Numbered from the stretch's first letter, positions 35,821-44,512 are shown. The stretch is 64,000 nt of DNA from Pontixanthobacter gangjinensis (GCF_009827545.1 NZ_WTYS01000001.1:893772-957771); one strand, 5' to 3'. Numbers and translations: made by a program. The notes: a model not told the origin generated them from the sequence alone.

Positions 35821-37014
35821 CTATGCTGCTGGTTCGTCTGAAGAACCTTCTCCGCTACTTAGTCCAATCCGATCGGCTGGAAACAACGGCTCGCCAAAGA
35901 CAAACCCGACAAGATTTGGGCGTCCCACGTGGTCAAAGAACGCGGTCAGCATTAGCAATATCGGCACCGACAGCAGCGCGCCGAAAACGCCCCAAATCCA
36001 TGAGAAATAGCTGAGAGCTATCAAAATCATCACTGGACTCATGGTAAAACGAGCCCCCAAAATCGACGGAGTGACTACGTTCGCTTCTACTGTGTGCATA
36101 CCCAGATAAGCAGCCGCAGGAATTAGACCAAGCAGCAGGGTGTCTGCGGTGCCGAGGCCAAACAAGGATAGCAGCGCGGTCATTAGCAGCGGTCCGATAT
36201 AGGGCAGAAAGTTGAGCAAGGCAGCGAGGCCGCCCCACATGATCGGTGCCTCTACTCCCAGCGCCCAAGCGCCCAGCGCCACGACGATTCCGACACAGCC
36301 GTTGATCCAAGCCACTGTCAAAATATAAGCAGCAACGCGGTCCTGAACTTCGCGCATTACCCGAGCGGCCTTGATGCTGGTTCCAAATGATGCCCGGTCG
36401 AATAACAAATGGCGCCTCAGCCTGACCCGCGATTCAATCATGAAAAAGGTCATCAAGAAGGTCAACAACACTTCGATCAGCAGGCTCGGCGTGGCAAAGG
36501 CCACTTGCTGGATGACAGATGGGCTGGCCAGCACAACTTCGCGTGCGCCTGATTGCCCCATCAATTTGGATAATTGCTCGTTCGCTAGAGCCAGCCAGGC
36601 AAATTCCTTCTGAAACTCCGAGAACCGCTCCCCAACCTTTGCGGCCATAGCGGGTGCGCTATCAAACAAATCAACCGCAGGTTGCAAAATCAACGCAAGT
36701 GCCAGCAATAACACCGCGAACAAAGTCAACAATGCAATCAAGGATGCCAAAACGTTAGGGATTCCCCAACTGGCTAGCTTGTCCGCCAACGGCGACAGGA
36801 TGATCGTCAGCACTATCGCTGTAGTCAGCGGCAGAAAGACCACCGATCCGATTGACAAGACAAAAGGCAGGGCGAGGAAAAGACCCATGCCGATCAACAA
36901 AACTAGCGCTGAAATCAGCCGTAATTCTTGCTGGGCGAAGGCTAGCCGCTGGCCCGCGTTGGATGATTGAATACTCTCTGGCGTAGATTCAGAATCTTGC
37001 GACGGCGTTTCCAT
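35821..37014 (-). CDS. AI-2E family transporter (PerM-like)
   Basis: A 397-residue inner-membrane protein of the AI-2E/PerM superfamily with seven or eight helices. The first three are close together (LRLISALVLLIGMGLFLALPFVL and two more), and the family's large loop lies around residues 105-165. The C-terminus has PYIGPLLMTALLSLFGLG, GARFTMSPVMILIALSYFSWIWGVFGALLSVPI, which matches closely. Members export quorum signals, auxin-like compounds or sodium; the substrate here is unknown. It stands alone and converges with sodB. Confidence 0.85.
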   Translation of the reverse strand: METPSQDSESTPESIQSSNAGQRLAFAQQELRLISALVLLIGMGLFLALPFVLSIGSVVFLPLTTAIVLTIILSPLADKLASWGIPNVLASLIALLTLFAVLLLALALILQPAVDLFDSAPAMAAKVGERFSEFQKEFAWLALANEQLSKLMGQSGAREVVLASPSVIQQVAFATPSLLIEVLLTFLMTFFMIESRVRLRRHLLFDRASFGTSIKAARVMREVQDRVAAYILTVAWINGCVGIVVALGAWALGVEAPIMWGGLAALLNFLPYIGPLLMTALLSLFGLGTADTLLLGLIPAAAYLGMHTVEANVVTPSILGARFTMSPVMILIALSYFSWIWGVFGALLSVPILLMLTAFFDHVGRPNLVGFVFGEPLFPADRIGLSSGEGSSDEPAA

Positions 37015-37114
37015 AGCTTCCTATCTGGTCGCAACCGCGGGGCGGGGCAAGGCCCTCCTTAGGGAGATAGTGCACCGACTGGATGCCATAGCTAATTATT
37101 TGCTGCGCCGGCGT

Positions 37115-37720
37115 TTACCTAGCCGCCACGCCTTTGCCGGCTGAAACAGTGTCTAACTCTTCCAAAATTGCCCTGTGCGCGCTGGCATCATCCATAGAAC
37201 GGCGGGGTATATCACCGTCTTCGAGCATCGAGGTTAGTGTAGCACGTGCACGGCCGACCCGGCTTTTAATGGTACCCACCGCGCATCCGCAGATGCTGGC
37301 TGCTTCCTCATAAGAAAACCCGCCAGCGCCCACCAACAACAATGCTTCGCGCCGTTCGGGCGGAAGGGTCAACAAGGCGCGGTGCATATCAGAAAGGTGG
37401 AGGGGCTCTTCTTGGCCCGCAGGTGCAGTCAGAATGCGTTCGGCAACGCCTTCATCATATTCGCCGCGGAAACGGTTGCGACGCATGTCGGTCAGATAGG
37501 CGTTGCGCAGAATGACAAAAGTCCAGGCTCGCATCGATGTGCCCAGCTGAAACCTGTCTTGCGCAGCCCATGCCTTCAACATTGTCTCTTGAACAAGATC
37601 ATCGGCCATATCGGGGCGACCGCAAAGACCGCGCGCAAATGCGCGAAGATGCGGGACCACTTCAGTCAATTCACGCTTGAAATCGGCTTTTTCGGCTGCC
37701 GTACGCTCTTCATCAGCCAT
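37115..37720 (-). CDS. ecfG: General stress response sigma factor EcfG
   Basis: A 201-residue ECF sigma factor of the EcfG group. Region 2 is LRAFARGLCGRPDMADDLVQETMLKAW with TSMRAWTFVILRNAYLTDMRR. Region 4 is LTLPPERREALLLVGAGGFSYEEAASICGCAVGTIKSRVGRARATL. It is coupled to nepR (TGATG, 1-base overlap). In this system unstressed NepR holds EcfG; phosphorylated PhyR takes NepR away, and EcfG then transcribes genes from GGAAC-N16/17-CGTT promoters. Such promoters stand before nepR, phyR and the cluster at 51.9 kb. Confidence 0.95.
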   Translation of the reverse strand: MADEERTAAEKADFKRELTEVVPHLRAFARGLCGRPDMADDLVQETMLKAWAAQDRFQLGTSMRAWTFVILRNAYLTDMRRNRFRGEYDEGVAERILTAPAGQEEPLHLSDMHRALLTLPPERREALLLVGAGGFSYEEAASICGCAVGTIKSRVGRARATLTSMLEDGDIPRRSMDDASAHRAILEELDTVSAGKGVAAR

Positions 37721-37932
37721 CAGCTGGTGTGATCCCCGCCTTCGGCTTTGGGCTTGTGTCCCGCACTAGGCTCAGCGACAGGCTTTGCATCCAACTGGGC
37801 AAGCAAATCTGTAAAGCTGTCAGGCAAGGGTTCATCGACGACTGAATCGTAGAGTTGACGAAGTCCGTTCGCCCATTTTGGCGACGTGTTATCCGGGCCT
37901 TTGCCGGATTGGTTTTGTGAGTCCGAAGTCAT
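37720..37932 (-). CDS. nepR: Anti-sigma factor NepR
   Basis: A 70-residue protein with the NepR core GLRQLYDSVVDEPLPDSFTDLLAQLD, which forms two helices that bind either EcfG or the sigma-like domain of phosphorylated PhyR. Both flanks are polar and look disordered, as in the known family. It shares one base with the ecfG start. An exact EcfG promoter (38053-38029) lies about 100 bases upstream, so the pair is autoregulated. Confidence 0.95.
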   Translation of the reverse strand: MTSDSQNQSGKGPDNTSPKWANGLRQLYDSVVDEPLPDSFTDLLAQLDAKPVAEPSAGHKPKAEGGDHTS

Positions 37933-38028
37933 TGAAGCTGTCGGATCCTTTATCAGATAAAATTACAACTTTAGGTGCAGCCGCTGTGATGTGCGCAATA
38001 CACAACTTTGGCTGTGGTGTGAAATTGG

Positions 38029-38053
38029 AACGAAGGGCTGTCTGTTTGGTTCC
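38029..38053 (-). promoter_or_regulatory. EcfG promoter of nepR-ecfG
   Basis: On the minus strand GGAAC (38053 to 38049) and CGTT (38032 to 38029) are separated by 16 bases, an exact match to the general stress consensus. The region is itself nearly palindromic: on the plus strand GGAAC (38027-38031) is followed after 16 bases by GGTT, a weaker match that points toward the kinase gene at 38194. Confidence 0.85.
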
Positions 38054-38193
38054 TTACAGCACATGATATTCTGGCTTAACCCTATCGCAGGACGAAAATC
38101 TTGCCTTAGCAAAATCTGTCATTAGAGAGGGTGTCAAACCCTTTGAATTAGCTAAGTCACGGTTATTGAAGGCGAAACTGAAGGAATGCCATT

Positions 38194-39852
38194 TTGGCGC
38201 AAAGCGCAATTCACGAAAAACGAGCTAGAAGGCTGCTAATACAATATCCACGGGCGGTGCCCGTGCTGATATTTTTGTTGGTTTCTGCAATCACTGCGCT
38301 CAGTGTTTATGCGATTGAACGCGGAGAGCACGAGCGCGAGAATGCCGAATTGCGCGAACGCGCCCAAGCGGTTGCTTCTGCATTAGAGCGCCGAAGCAGC
38401 ACGACTAGCGCTTATTTACGCGCTGGAGCCGCATTGTTCAGCACGGTTGATACTGTAACGCCGCAATTGTTTAATCGGTTCACAGGCAATTTACTGGTTG
38501 AGCCCATTGATCGGGGCACTGAAGGGTTGGGCTGGGCGGTCCGGCTAAGGCCGGATCAACTCAGTAGCTTTGAAGCGCAGTACCGCGAAATGACCGGCAT
38601 TGAGGTCTCGGTCTATCCACAAGCCGTAGAAGTCACCGATCAGATTGTGCCAGTAACCTATTTGCAGCCCGCATCAGATCGAAACCGGCGTGCATATGGC
38701 TTCGACATGTATTCTGAGCCGGTGCGCCGCCAAGCAATGGATGACGCAGCCGAAAGTGGCGAACCAGTTGTTTCGGGCAGAGTCGTTCTAAAACAAGAGG
38801 GCGTCGGGACAGCCGCCGGTTTCATCATGTATATGCCTGTATTCCAAGCCGGCCGCTCACCAAGGCCACTAAAGGGCTTTATTTACTCGCCAATCAATGC
38901 CCGAACCTTCGTGGATTCTGCATTGGCGCTCGAAACGCGAGGCGAAAAAGGCCTTCGCCTTTATGATCGCGAAATTTCGCCCGATCGTTTGTTGGTTGAA
39001 ATTCCACCGAAAGAAAAAACAGGCAATATTGTTTCAGAGCCGGTTATGATCGGCAATCACGAGATGGTGCTCGAAATCGAATCGGCATTAGGCAATTCGT
39101 TATCCAGACTGTCGATGCTCACCTTGCTGTTCGGCTTGCTGGTGGCGAGTTTGCTGATGGTTCTTGCTCGGTTACTAACTCGTCAAGCGCTGGAGGATCA
39201 TTCTTCGCTGGCCAGGCTGCAGGAACAAAATTCTATCCGGGATAATTTGACAAGGGAACTCAATCACCGCGTGAAAAATACGCTGGCCAATGTTCTTTCG
39301 ATTATTTCACTCACCCGCAGGAGGGCATCATCGCTCGATCAATTTGCGGACAGCCTTGATGGACGGATACGCGCACTTTCGGCGACTCATGATTTACTGA
39401 CGCAATCTGAGTGGGGGGCAACTCCGATCCGCGCTTTAGTCGAAACTGAACTGACCCCGTATGCCAATCAATCGGATCAAATCGTAGAAATGCGCGGTCC
39501 CGCTGTGGAGATCGCGCCGAATGATGCTCTTTCGCTGGGGCTCGCGATCCATGAATTGGCAACCAACGCTGCCAAATACGGCGCGCTGAGCAAGAGCGGC
39601 GGATCGGTGAGCGTGACTTGGGAAATGAAAGGCGAAGATTTCGTACAGATCGATTGGGCCGAGGCGGGCGGCCCGCCCGTCTCGGCCAGTCGGAAAGCAG
39701 GATTCGGTACCAATTTGATCGAAAAAATTGTGGCACATGAACTGCGCAGCCCGGTCAAGTTGAATTTCGATCCTGCAGGGGTGACGTGCAGCCTGACAGT
39801 GCCTGTGCGACCTCCGAGCGACTTTGCAATCAGAGCTGGCAGACAAGGTTGA
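38194..39852 (+). CDS. HWE-family sensor kinase with CHASE domain (PhyP/PhyK-like)
   Basis: A 552-residue membrane sensor. A helix at residues 18-38 and one at about 305-325 enclose a periplasmic CHASE domain (for example TEGLGWAVRLRP and RRAYGFDMYSEPVRRQAM). The kinase part is of the HWE type: LNHRVKNTLANV (phospho-acceptor His), AIHELATNAAKYGALS (N box with His) and IDWAEAGGPP (WxE). Start TTG 38194 has AAGGAA 7 bases upstream. In Sphingomonas the kinase at this locus, PhyP, acts mainly as a PhyR phosphatase; a kinase role is the alternative. It lies between nepR-ecfG and phyR. Confidence 0.9.
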   Translation: MAQSAIHEKRARRLLIQYPRAVPVLIFLLVSAITALSVYAIERGEHERENAELRERAQAVASALERRSSTTSAYLRAGAALFSTVDTVTPQLFNRFTGNLLVEPIDRGTEGLGWAVRLRPDQLSSFEAQYREMTGIEVSVYPQAVEVTDQIVPVTYLQPASDRNRRAYGFDMYSEPVRRQAMDDAAESGEPVVSGRVVLKQEGVGTAAGFIMYMPVFQAGRSPRPLKGFIYSPINARTFVDSALALETRGEKGLRLYDREISPDRLLVEIPPKEKTGNIVSEPVMIGNHEMVLEIESALGNSLSRLSMLTLLFGLLVASLLMVLARLLTRQALEDHSSLARLQEQNSIRDNLTRELNHRVKNTLANVLSIISLTRRRASSLDQFADSLDGRIRALSATHDLLTQSEWGATPIRALVETELTPYANQSDQIVEMRGPAVEIAPNDALSLGLAIHELATNAAKYGALSKSGGSVSVTWEMKGEDFVQIDWAEAGGPPVSASRKAGFGTNLIEKIVAHELRSPVKLNFDPAGVTCSLTVPVRPPSDFAIRAGRQG

Positions 39853-39894
39853 TCATTTGTTCAGTGTGTCTGAATCGAAAAATCAAGCTGTCGT

Positions 39895-40689
39895 CTAGCC
39901 TATCGGTTGGCTCGAACCGAAGAACAACGCTTGGCTAATTGCAGCACTGACCGTTGCCTCCAGAAAAGGTTTCGTAACCAGATATGTGGGTTCGGGACGG
40001 TCGCCAGTAAGCAGACGTTCCGGGTAAGCGGTGATGAAAATCACGGGAACGCTGCCCATCGCAAGGATATCGTCAACAGCATCAAGCCCAGAGGAGCCAT
40101 CAGCTAGCTGGATATCGGCGAGGACCAAACCAGGAGTCTGTTCAGCAACAACTTCCGCCGCCTGAGTGCGTGTTGCGGCGGTCCCGCATACTTCATGACC
40201 AAGCGATGTTACCAGATCTTCCAATTGCATTGAAATCAAGGGTTCATCCTCAATAATCAGGACGCTGGTGGTGGTTTCACGATCAATTTCGGCGATGGCC
40301 TCTTGAACCAGGCTTTCAACATCGGTCACGGAGATGTCCATGATTTGTGCGGCATCCGACGCGCTGAATTCTTCCAAAGTCGTCAGCAGTAATGCTTGCC
40401 GGTTAAACGGGGTGACGCGCCGCAATTTACCTTGTGCGGCAATTTCATGCTCGTTCGCGCCTTCATCATGGGCGTCAATTTCCATGTAAGCACTCGACCA
40501 GACCTTGTTGAAGGTCTGGTACAAAGCAACGCGGCCGCTCGAAAGTGACGATTTAACGTCATCGTCTGCGATCGCGGCTTCCAATGTTGCTCTGACAAAC
40601 GCATCGCCTGTCGCTTGCGATCCGCTTAGCGCCCGGGCATAGCGGCGCAGATAAGGCAAATATTCAGCAACTTGTTGTCCGAGCGGCAT
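39895..40689 (-). CDS. phyR: General stress response regulator PhyR
   Basis: A 264-residue anti-anti-sigma factor: an N-terminal sigma-like domain (MPLGQQVAEYLPYLRRYARALSG, residues 1 to about 125, with the degenerate region 4 DAAQIMDISVTDVESLVQEA) and a C-terminal receiver (TSVLIIEDEPLISMQ, LADIQLADGSSG with the phospho-Asp, FITAYPERL and VTKPF). When phosphorylated it exposes the sigma-like part and captures NepR. ATG 40689 fits the family start. The exact GGAAC-N16-CGTT promoter lies 30 bases upstream. Its 3' end faces the kinase gene. Confidence 0.96.
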   Translation of the reverse strand: MPLGQQVAEYLPYLRRYARALSGSQATGDAFVRATLEAAIADDDVKSSLSSGRVALYQTFNKVWSSAYMEIDAHDEGANEHEIAAQGKLRRVTPFNRQALLLTTLEEFSASDAAQIMDISVTDVESLVQEAIAEIDRETTTSVLIIEDEPLISMQLEDLVTSLGHEVCGTAATRTQAAEVVAEQTPGLVLADIQLADGSSGLDAVDDILAMGSVPVIFITAYPERLLTGDRPEPTYLVTKPFLEATVSAAISQALFFGSSQPIG

Positions 40690-40718
40690 CTTTTCTTTTT
40701 CCTTTTGTAAGCACTGTA

Positions 40719-40743
40719 AACGGGCTTTGACCGTGTTGGTTCC
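40719..40743 (-). promoter_or_regulatory. EcfG promoter of phyR
   Basis: On the minus strand GGAAC (40743 to 40739) and CGTT (40722 to 40719) are separated by 16 bases, an exact EcfG match. The predicted start point lies only about 20-25 bases before the phyR start codon, giving a short leader. Confidence 0.85.
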
Positions 40744-40919
40744 GTGCTCCAAGTGACGATTGCGATCATAGCTGATGGTTCACGTTTTCGAAACGTTTTA
40801 ACGAACAAATTTGCGTTTCTTTGCAGTTTCAGAGCAAGGGCGAGTGGGGCGCGTTTGCAAAAACATACGTTTAAAATCAGCATTTTATAAGATTTATTCG
40901 AAATCGGATTTTCGTTGCG

Positions 40920-40944
40920 GGAACCGCTTACATATTCGGGCATT
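40920..40944 (+). promoter_or_regulatory. EcfG-like promoter of the candidate small RNA
   Basis: On the plus strand GGAAC (40920-40924) is followed after 16 bases by CATT (40941-40944), three of four bases of the -10 box CGTT. The predicted start point near 40950 falls just before the first stem of the small RNA candidate. The weaker -10 makes this less sure than the three exact EcfG promoters. Confidence 0.5.
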
Positions 40945-40949
40945 TTAGT

Positions 40950-41040
40950 TGTATCACCGCCGAGACACCCCCTCCCGTCCAAACGGTGGTGACATAATCC
41001 CGAAAGGCCTTTTCCCTCAAAGAGGGGAAAGGCCTTTTAA
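40950..41040 (+). ncRNA. Candidate GSR small RNA with a C-rich loop (GsrN-like)
   Basis: A predicted transcript of about 90 bases. The 5' hairpin pairs TCACCGCCG (40954-40962) with CGGTGGTGA (40984-40992), with one G-U pair, and shows a 21-base loop containing CCCCCTCCC. A short linker leads to a terminator hairpin (41003-41037). No open reading frame with a ribosome site is seen. The order promoter, C-rich loop hairpin, terminator matches GsrN, the SigT-dependent small RNA of Caulobacter, and other alphaproteobacterial RNAs with anti-Shine-Dalgarno loops. Sequence homology to GsrN is not claimed. Confidence 0.6.
41003..41038. terminator. Strong bidirectional terminator
   Basis: A 16-base-pair stem (AAAGGCCTTTTCCCTC with GAGGGGAAAGGCCTTT, one G-T pair) and a loop of three A, followed by TTTT on the plus strand and TTT on the minus strand. 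It can end the candidate small RNA on the plus strand and the receiver gene transcript on the minus strand. Confidence 0.88.
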
Positions 41041-41095
41041 TTGCCGGCATCAACAGGATTTCTCTCTTCTAAATGTCCGGTAATTCGGTCAAAGA

Positions 41096-41494
41096 TCATG
41101 CAGGTCTTGCAAACCTGCGTAGCAACCCGCCTACCGGCAATTGTAAGGCGGCAACCAAGTCTTTCTCTTGATACGGCTTTGCCAATACAGTCCCAAAGCG
41201 AGCGATATCTTCTGGGATAGAATCCGGACTGCCGGTCGAGAAAACGATTTTTGGCGCTGCCGGCCCCAAATTCTGTAGCAGCTCAGCCACTTCCCAACCG
41301 TCGTCACTATCAGACAGGTGCACATCGAGCACGACTGCGTCGTAGTCCTTGTTCTTTAGCGCAACGAGGGCTTCTGAAGTGGTTGTGCATGTATCGATGC
41401 TCTCGGCTCCGGCATCTGAAGCGATAGCTTCGATGGCCATAGCAATGAGCGTATCGTCTTCGACAACCAATATTGTCTTCGCCAATTTGCTCAT
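41096..41494 (-). CDS. Single-domain response regulator (SdrG/FATGUY-like)
   Basis: A receiver of about 132 residues with no output domain. Acidic pocket TILVVEDDTLIAM, phospho-Asp in DAVVLDVHLSD, and KIVFSTGSPDS in the place where FATGUY-type receivers have FATG; the conserved Lys is in LAKPYQEKD. Sphingomonas SdrG, a FATGUY receiver, works in the general stress phosphorelay, so the position next to phyR is telling. The start is either ATG 41494 or the TTG at 41503, which has GGAG 6 bases upstream. Confidence 0.85.
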   Translation of the reverse strand: MSKLAKTILVVEDDTLIAMAIEAIASDAGAESIDTCTTTSEALVALKNKDYDAVVLDVHLSDSDDGWEVAELLQNLGPAAPKIVFSTGSPDSIPEDIARFGTVLAKPYQEKDLVAALQLPVGGLLRRFARPA

Positions 41495-41609
41495 GTTAGA
41501 CAACTGAAGCTCCTTCAAGACAGCGCAGACATAAGTAGGCCGTTGCTCAGAAAAGCGATATTTCCCAGAAGCTTACATTAATCAAGTGGTATTTTTCACG
41601 TCGCCTGAT

Positions 41610-42797
41610 TTACAACGATTTTTCATAAATGAGATATTCGCGGCTAATTTCTCCATCAAGCGTTTCGGCGATGGAAATCATTCCCTTGTTGTCCTCGAGA
41701 ACCCAGCCGATCTCGCCAGTTTTTACGCCGAATTCTTCAAAAGCGGTACGACCGATTTCATCGATCATCAAGAAGGCCAATTGGCTTGCCATGCGGGTAG
41801 AATGATATTCCTTAAGCACGCCCATCAGCGGGACGCGTAATTGCCTGCTTCGCGGCTTGCGCAGCCAGCGCAGGATCTTGAACCAGCCAAACGGTAACAG
41901 CTTGCCCCCTATCGCTGATAACACTTCATTTAGGTCTGGTAAGGTGATTATGAAGGCACTCGGAACCCCGTCCAACTCAACGATCTTGACCAATTCGGGC
42001 AGCACAATCGGTTTTAGCTTCTTGGCAGCGTATTCGATTTCTTGCTCGGTAAAGGGAATAAAGCCCCAGTTGTCCGACCATGCATCGTTCAAAATTTCGA
42101 GAATGATCCGCACTTCCTGACCGAACACACTCTTATCCGCATTCCGCATCCGGATCTTTGGATTACGCTTGGCCGATTGGACAATACGCTGGACAATTGG
42201 CGGGAATGGCTGGCTTACGTCGATGTCATAAGTCACAAGCTTTTTAGCTGGCTTATAATCGTTTGCCTCAATCCACGCCTGATAATGTGCGGGATCGTGA
42301 CCCATCATTATCACCGGTGGCTTGTCATGGCCGCGCGTCAGCAAACCGGGCTCCTCCCAAATCGACATCGAAATCGGACCTAGTGATCGTGTCATTCCTT
42401 GCCTGCGAAGCCAATCCTCGGCGGCTGACATAAGCGCTTTACCGACATCCTCATCCTCCGCGTCAAAATATCCAAACATCCCGGCACCCGGACCGAAGCC
42501 TTGAGCGGGTGGTAGTTCCAGTGCGAGCTCGTCTATATGGGCTGAAATCCTGCCAACTGGCTCACCGCCGCGATAGGCAATCATTAATTGCACCCGGGCA
42601 TGACCAAAGAACGGGTTTTTCGCAGGATTTACCAGTTCGAGCAATTCGCTGCGCAATTGCGGGACGCTGTTGGGAGTGGCAGCGGAAAAGCGCTGGCCAA
42701 TCGTGACAAAAATTTTGCGCTGCGCCTTGTTGATTACCGGAGCAATTACTATTTTCTGGTCGGTCAAATTCATCACCCACAGGCTGTCATTATTCAC
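41610..42797 (-). CDS. GNAT-like hypothetical protein (YghO-like)
   Basis: A 395-residue cytoplasmic protein. The first half has a GNAT-like pattern (VQLMIAYRGGEPVGRISAHID, then FGYFDAEDEDVGKALMSAAEDWLRRQGM and GPISMSIWEEPGLLTRG) and the second half a second acyltransferase-like fold (AFIITLPDLNEVL). Proteins of this type resemble E. coli YghO and are widespread in proteobacteria without a proven function; some are misnamed dATP pyrophosphohydrolase. ATG 42797 is shown, with ATG 42773 as an alternative. It is divergent from the desaturase gene. Confidence 0.7.
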   Translation of the reverse strand: MNNDSLWVMNLTDQKIVIAPVINKAQRKIFVTIGQRFSAATPNSVPQLRSELLELVNPAKNPFFGHARVQLMIAYRGGEPVGRISAHIDELALELPPAQGFGPGAGMFGYFDAEDEDVGKALMSAAEDWLRRQGMTRSLGPISMSIWEEPGLLTRGHDKPPVIMMGHDPAHYQAWIEANDYKPAKKLVTYDIDVSQPFPPIVQRIVQSAKRNPKIRMRNADKSVFGQEVRIILEILNDAWSDNWGFIPFTEQEIEYAAKKLKPIVLPELVKIVELDGVPSAFIITLPDLNEVLSAIGGKLLPFGWFKILRWLRKPRSRQLRVPLMGVLKEYHSTRMASQLAFLMIDEIGRTAFEEFGVKTGEIGWVLEDNKGMISIAETLDGEISREYLIYEKSL

Positions 42798-42918
42798 ACT
42801 AGGTTAGCCCTGTGTTTGCTAATGGTATCTTGTCAAGAAAGAGCGGCCGCCTGCCCAAAGGGTTAGGGGCTGTTGTCACCGGCAATTCTCCGGTAAGGGC
42901 ATCCTCGGAAATAGAGAT

Positions 42919-43983
42919 ATGAACGCACAAAACAGCATCAACGCGTCCGCGACTGCGCGCACGGCAATTCCCGATGACAAGGATATGCTCCGCGCTGCGC
43001 GTGACTTGACCAAGGATATTTCAGAAGCTCGGCCATTGGTTTACTGGTCGGACATGCTCGGCAGTGCAGCGGTGGGCTATGCCGCGCTCGCCGGGGCGAT
43101 CCTTGTTGATAGTGTTCCATTGGCCATCGTGCTCGGCGTGTTCTCGGCGCTGGTGCTTTATCGTGCCTTGTTGTTCATCCACGAAATTACCCACATCCAC
43201 AAAAATGCGCTGCCCGGTTTCCGCACCGTGTGGAACCTGCTTGTTGGGATTCCGATGTTGGCACCGTCTTTCACCTATGAAGGCGTCCACACTTTGCACC
43301 ATGCGCGTACACGATACGGAACTGCGGAAGACCCCGAATATCTGCCGCTTGCGCTGATGAAGCCATGGTCGTTACCGCTGTTCGTTTTGATCGCCTTGCT
43401 TGCGCCGCCTGCGCTGGTGATCCGGTCGGCGATTCTAGTCCCTCTGGGGGTGGTCATTCCGCCGATTCGCAAATTGGTTTGGGAGCGGGTTTCTTCGCTT
43501 TCGATCAACCCCAATTTCCGCCGCCGCCCGCCTGAAGGAGACCTTAAGAAGCGGGTTGTTTGGCAGGAGGCTCTGGCGACGGCGTGGTCTTGGACTTTGA
43601 TCGCCAGTATTTTTCTGCTGGGCTGGAAACCGTTCTTGGTTGCTTTGGCTGTGCTGTCCTTAACCGCCGTTCTCAATCAATTGCGCACATTGGTCGCTCA
43701 TTTGTGGGAGAATGAAGGCGAGCCGATGACTGTGACTGCGCAATATCTGGACTCGGTCAATGTTCCGCCGCCGGGCGTTATAGCAGAGATTTGGGCACCA
43801 GTTGGCTTGCGCTATCACGCGCTCCATCATCTGCTGCCCAGTATGCCGTATCATTCCCTGCCTGAGGCCCATCGCAGGCTGGTCGGCCATCTCGGTGAAG
43901 GCTCAACGATTGGTAAGGCGAACCACACTGGCATGTGGTCATTGGTCAGCCGGATTGCGCGGAGCACGATGCGCTCGAACTGA
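42919..43983 (+). CDS. Membrane fatty acid desaturase family protein
   Basis: A 354-residue integral membrane di-iron enzyme. The three histidine boxes are visible: FIHEITHIH, GVHTLHHARTRYG and YHALHHLLPSMPYHS. Four helices surround them. It introduces a double bond or hydroxyl into acyl chains or carotenoid-like lipids; the substrate cannot be chosen from sequence. A GGAAATAGAGAT leader precedes ATG 42919. It is divergent from the GNAT-like protein gene and converges with the acetyltransferase gene downstream. Confidence 0.88.
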   Translation: MNAQNSINASATARTAIPDDKDMLRAARDLTKDISEARPLVYWSDMLGSAAVGYAALAGAILVDSVPLAIVLGVFSALVLYRALLFIHEITHIHKNALPGFRTVWNLLVGIPMLAPSFTYEGVHTLHHARTRYGTAEDPEYLPLALMKPWSLPLFVLIALLAPPALVIRSAILVPLGVVIPPIRKLVWERVSSLSINPNFRRRPPEGDLKKRVVWQEALATAWSWTLIASIFLLGWKPFLVALAVLSLTAVLNQLRTLVAHLWENEGEPMTVTAQYLDSVNVPPPGVIAEIWAPVGLRYHALHHLLPSMPYHSLPEAHRRLVGHLGEGSTIGKANHTGMWSLVSRIARSTMRSN

Positions 43984-43993
43984 GGCGTCGCAG

Positions 43994-44512
43994 CTATTCC
44001 AAGAAGTGGATCATGGCGCAGCGCCGTGTTCGCGGTAAGCCGTCCTCAACCTCCTCCGCCAAGGTTTCTGCCAAGCGTGGATGCGCCTGCGGATCGGCAA
44101 TCTCGGTGAAACCCAGGCGAGCGTAAAACGGGGCATTCCAAGCAATATCGCGAAACGTGGTCAGGGTCAGCGCGACAAAACCGCTATTGCGCGCGTCAAT
44201 CATACAAGCTCGCAAAAGCCCTGCGCCGATCCCGCTTTTTTGATGAGATGGATGCACCGACATTTCCCAAATATGCAATTCGCGCCGGAATGGCTCTGTG
44301 GTCAAAAAGCCTACGATATCATCTCCGACCAGAGCAGTAAGGCAATGCCCTTTAGAGATCAATTTGCGGTGCTCCGAAGCCGTCCATGTTTCGGTAACAT
44401 CGATTTTCGCCAGATCGGGATCATCGGCGAATAATTGGCCTGCTGCGCTCTCGATTGCGGGAAGTATTTCGGCGTCGCTGGCGCGCGACAACCGCAGTGA
44501 CCACTCGCTCAT
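43994..44512 (-). CDS. GNAT family N-acetyltransferase
   Basis: A 172-residue acetyltransferase with the acetyl-CoA loop SVHPSHQKSGIGAGLLRACM and a typical end FRDIAWNAPFYARLGFTE. Its ATG overlaps the lptG stop by 4 bases, so it is translated with the LPS transport genes, although no functional link is evident. The acceptor is unknown. Confidence 0.85.
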   Translation of the reverse strand: MSEWSLRLSRASDAEILPAIESAAGQLFADDPDLAKIDVTETWTASEHRKLISKGHCLTALVGDDIVGFLTTEPFRRELHIWEMSVHPSHQKSGIGAGLLRACMIDARNSGFVALTLTTFRDIAWNAPFYARLGFTEIADPQAHPRLAETLAEEVEDGLPRTRRCAMIHFLE

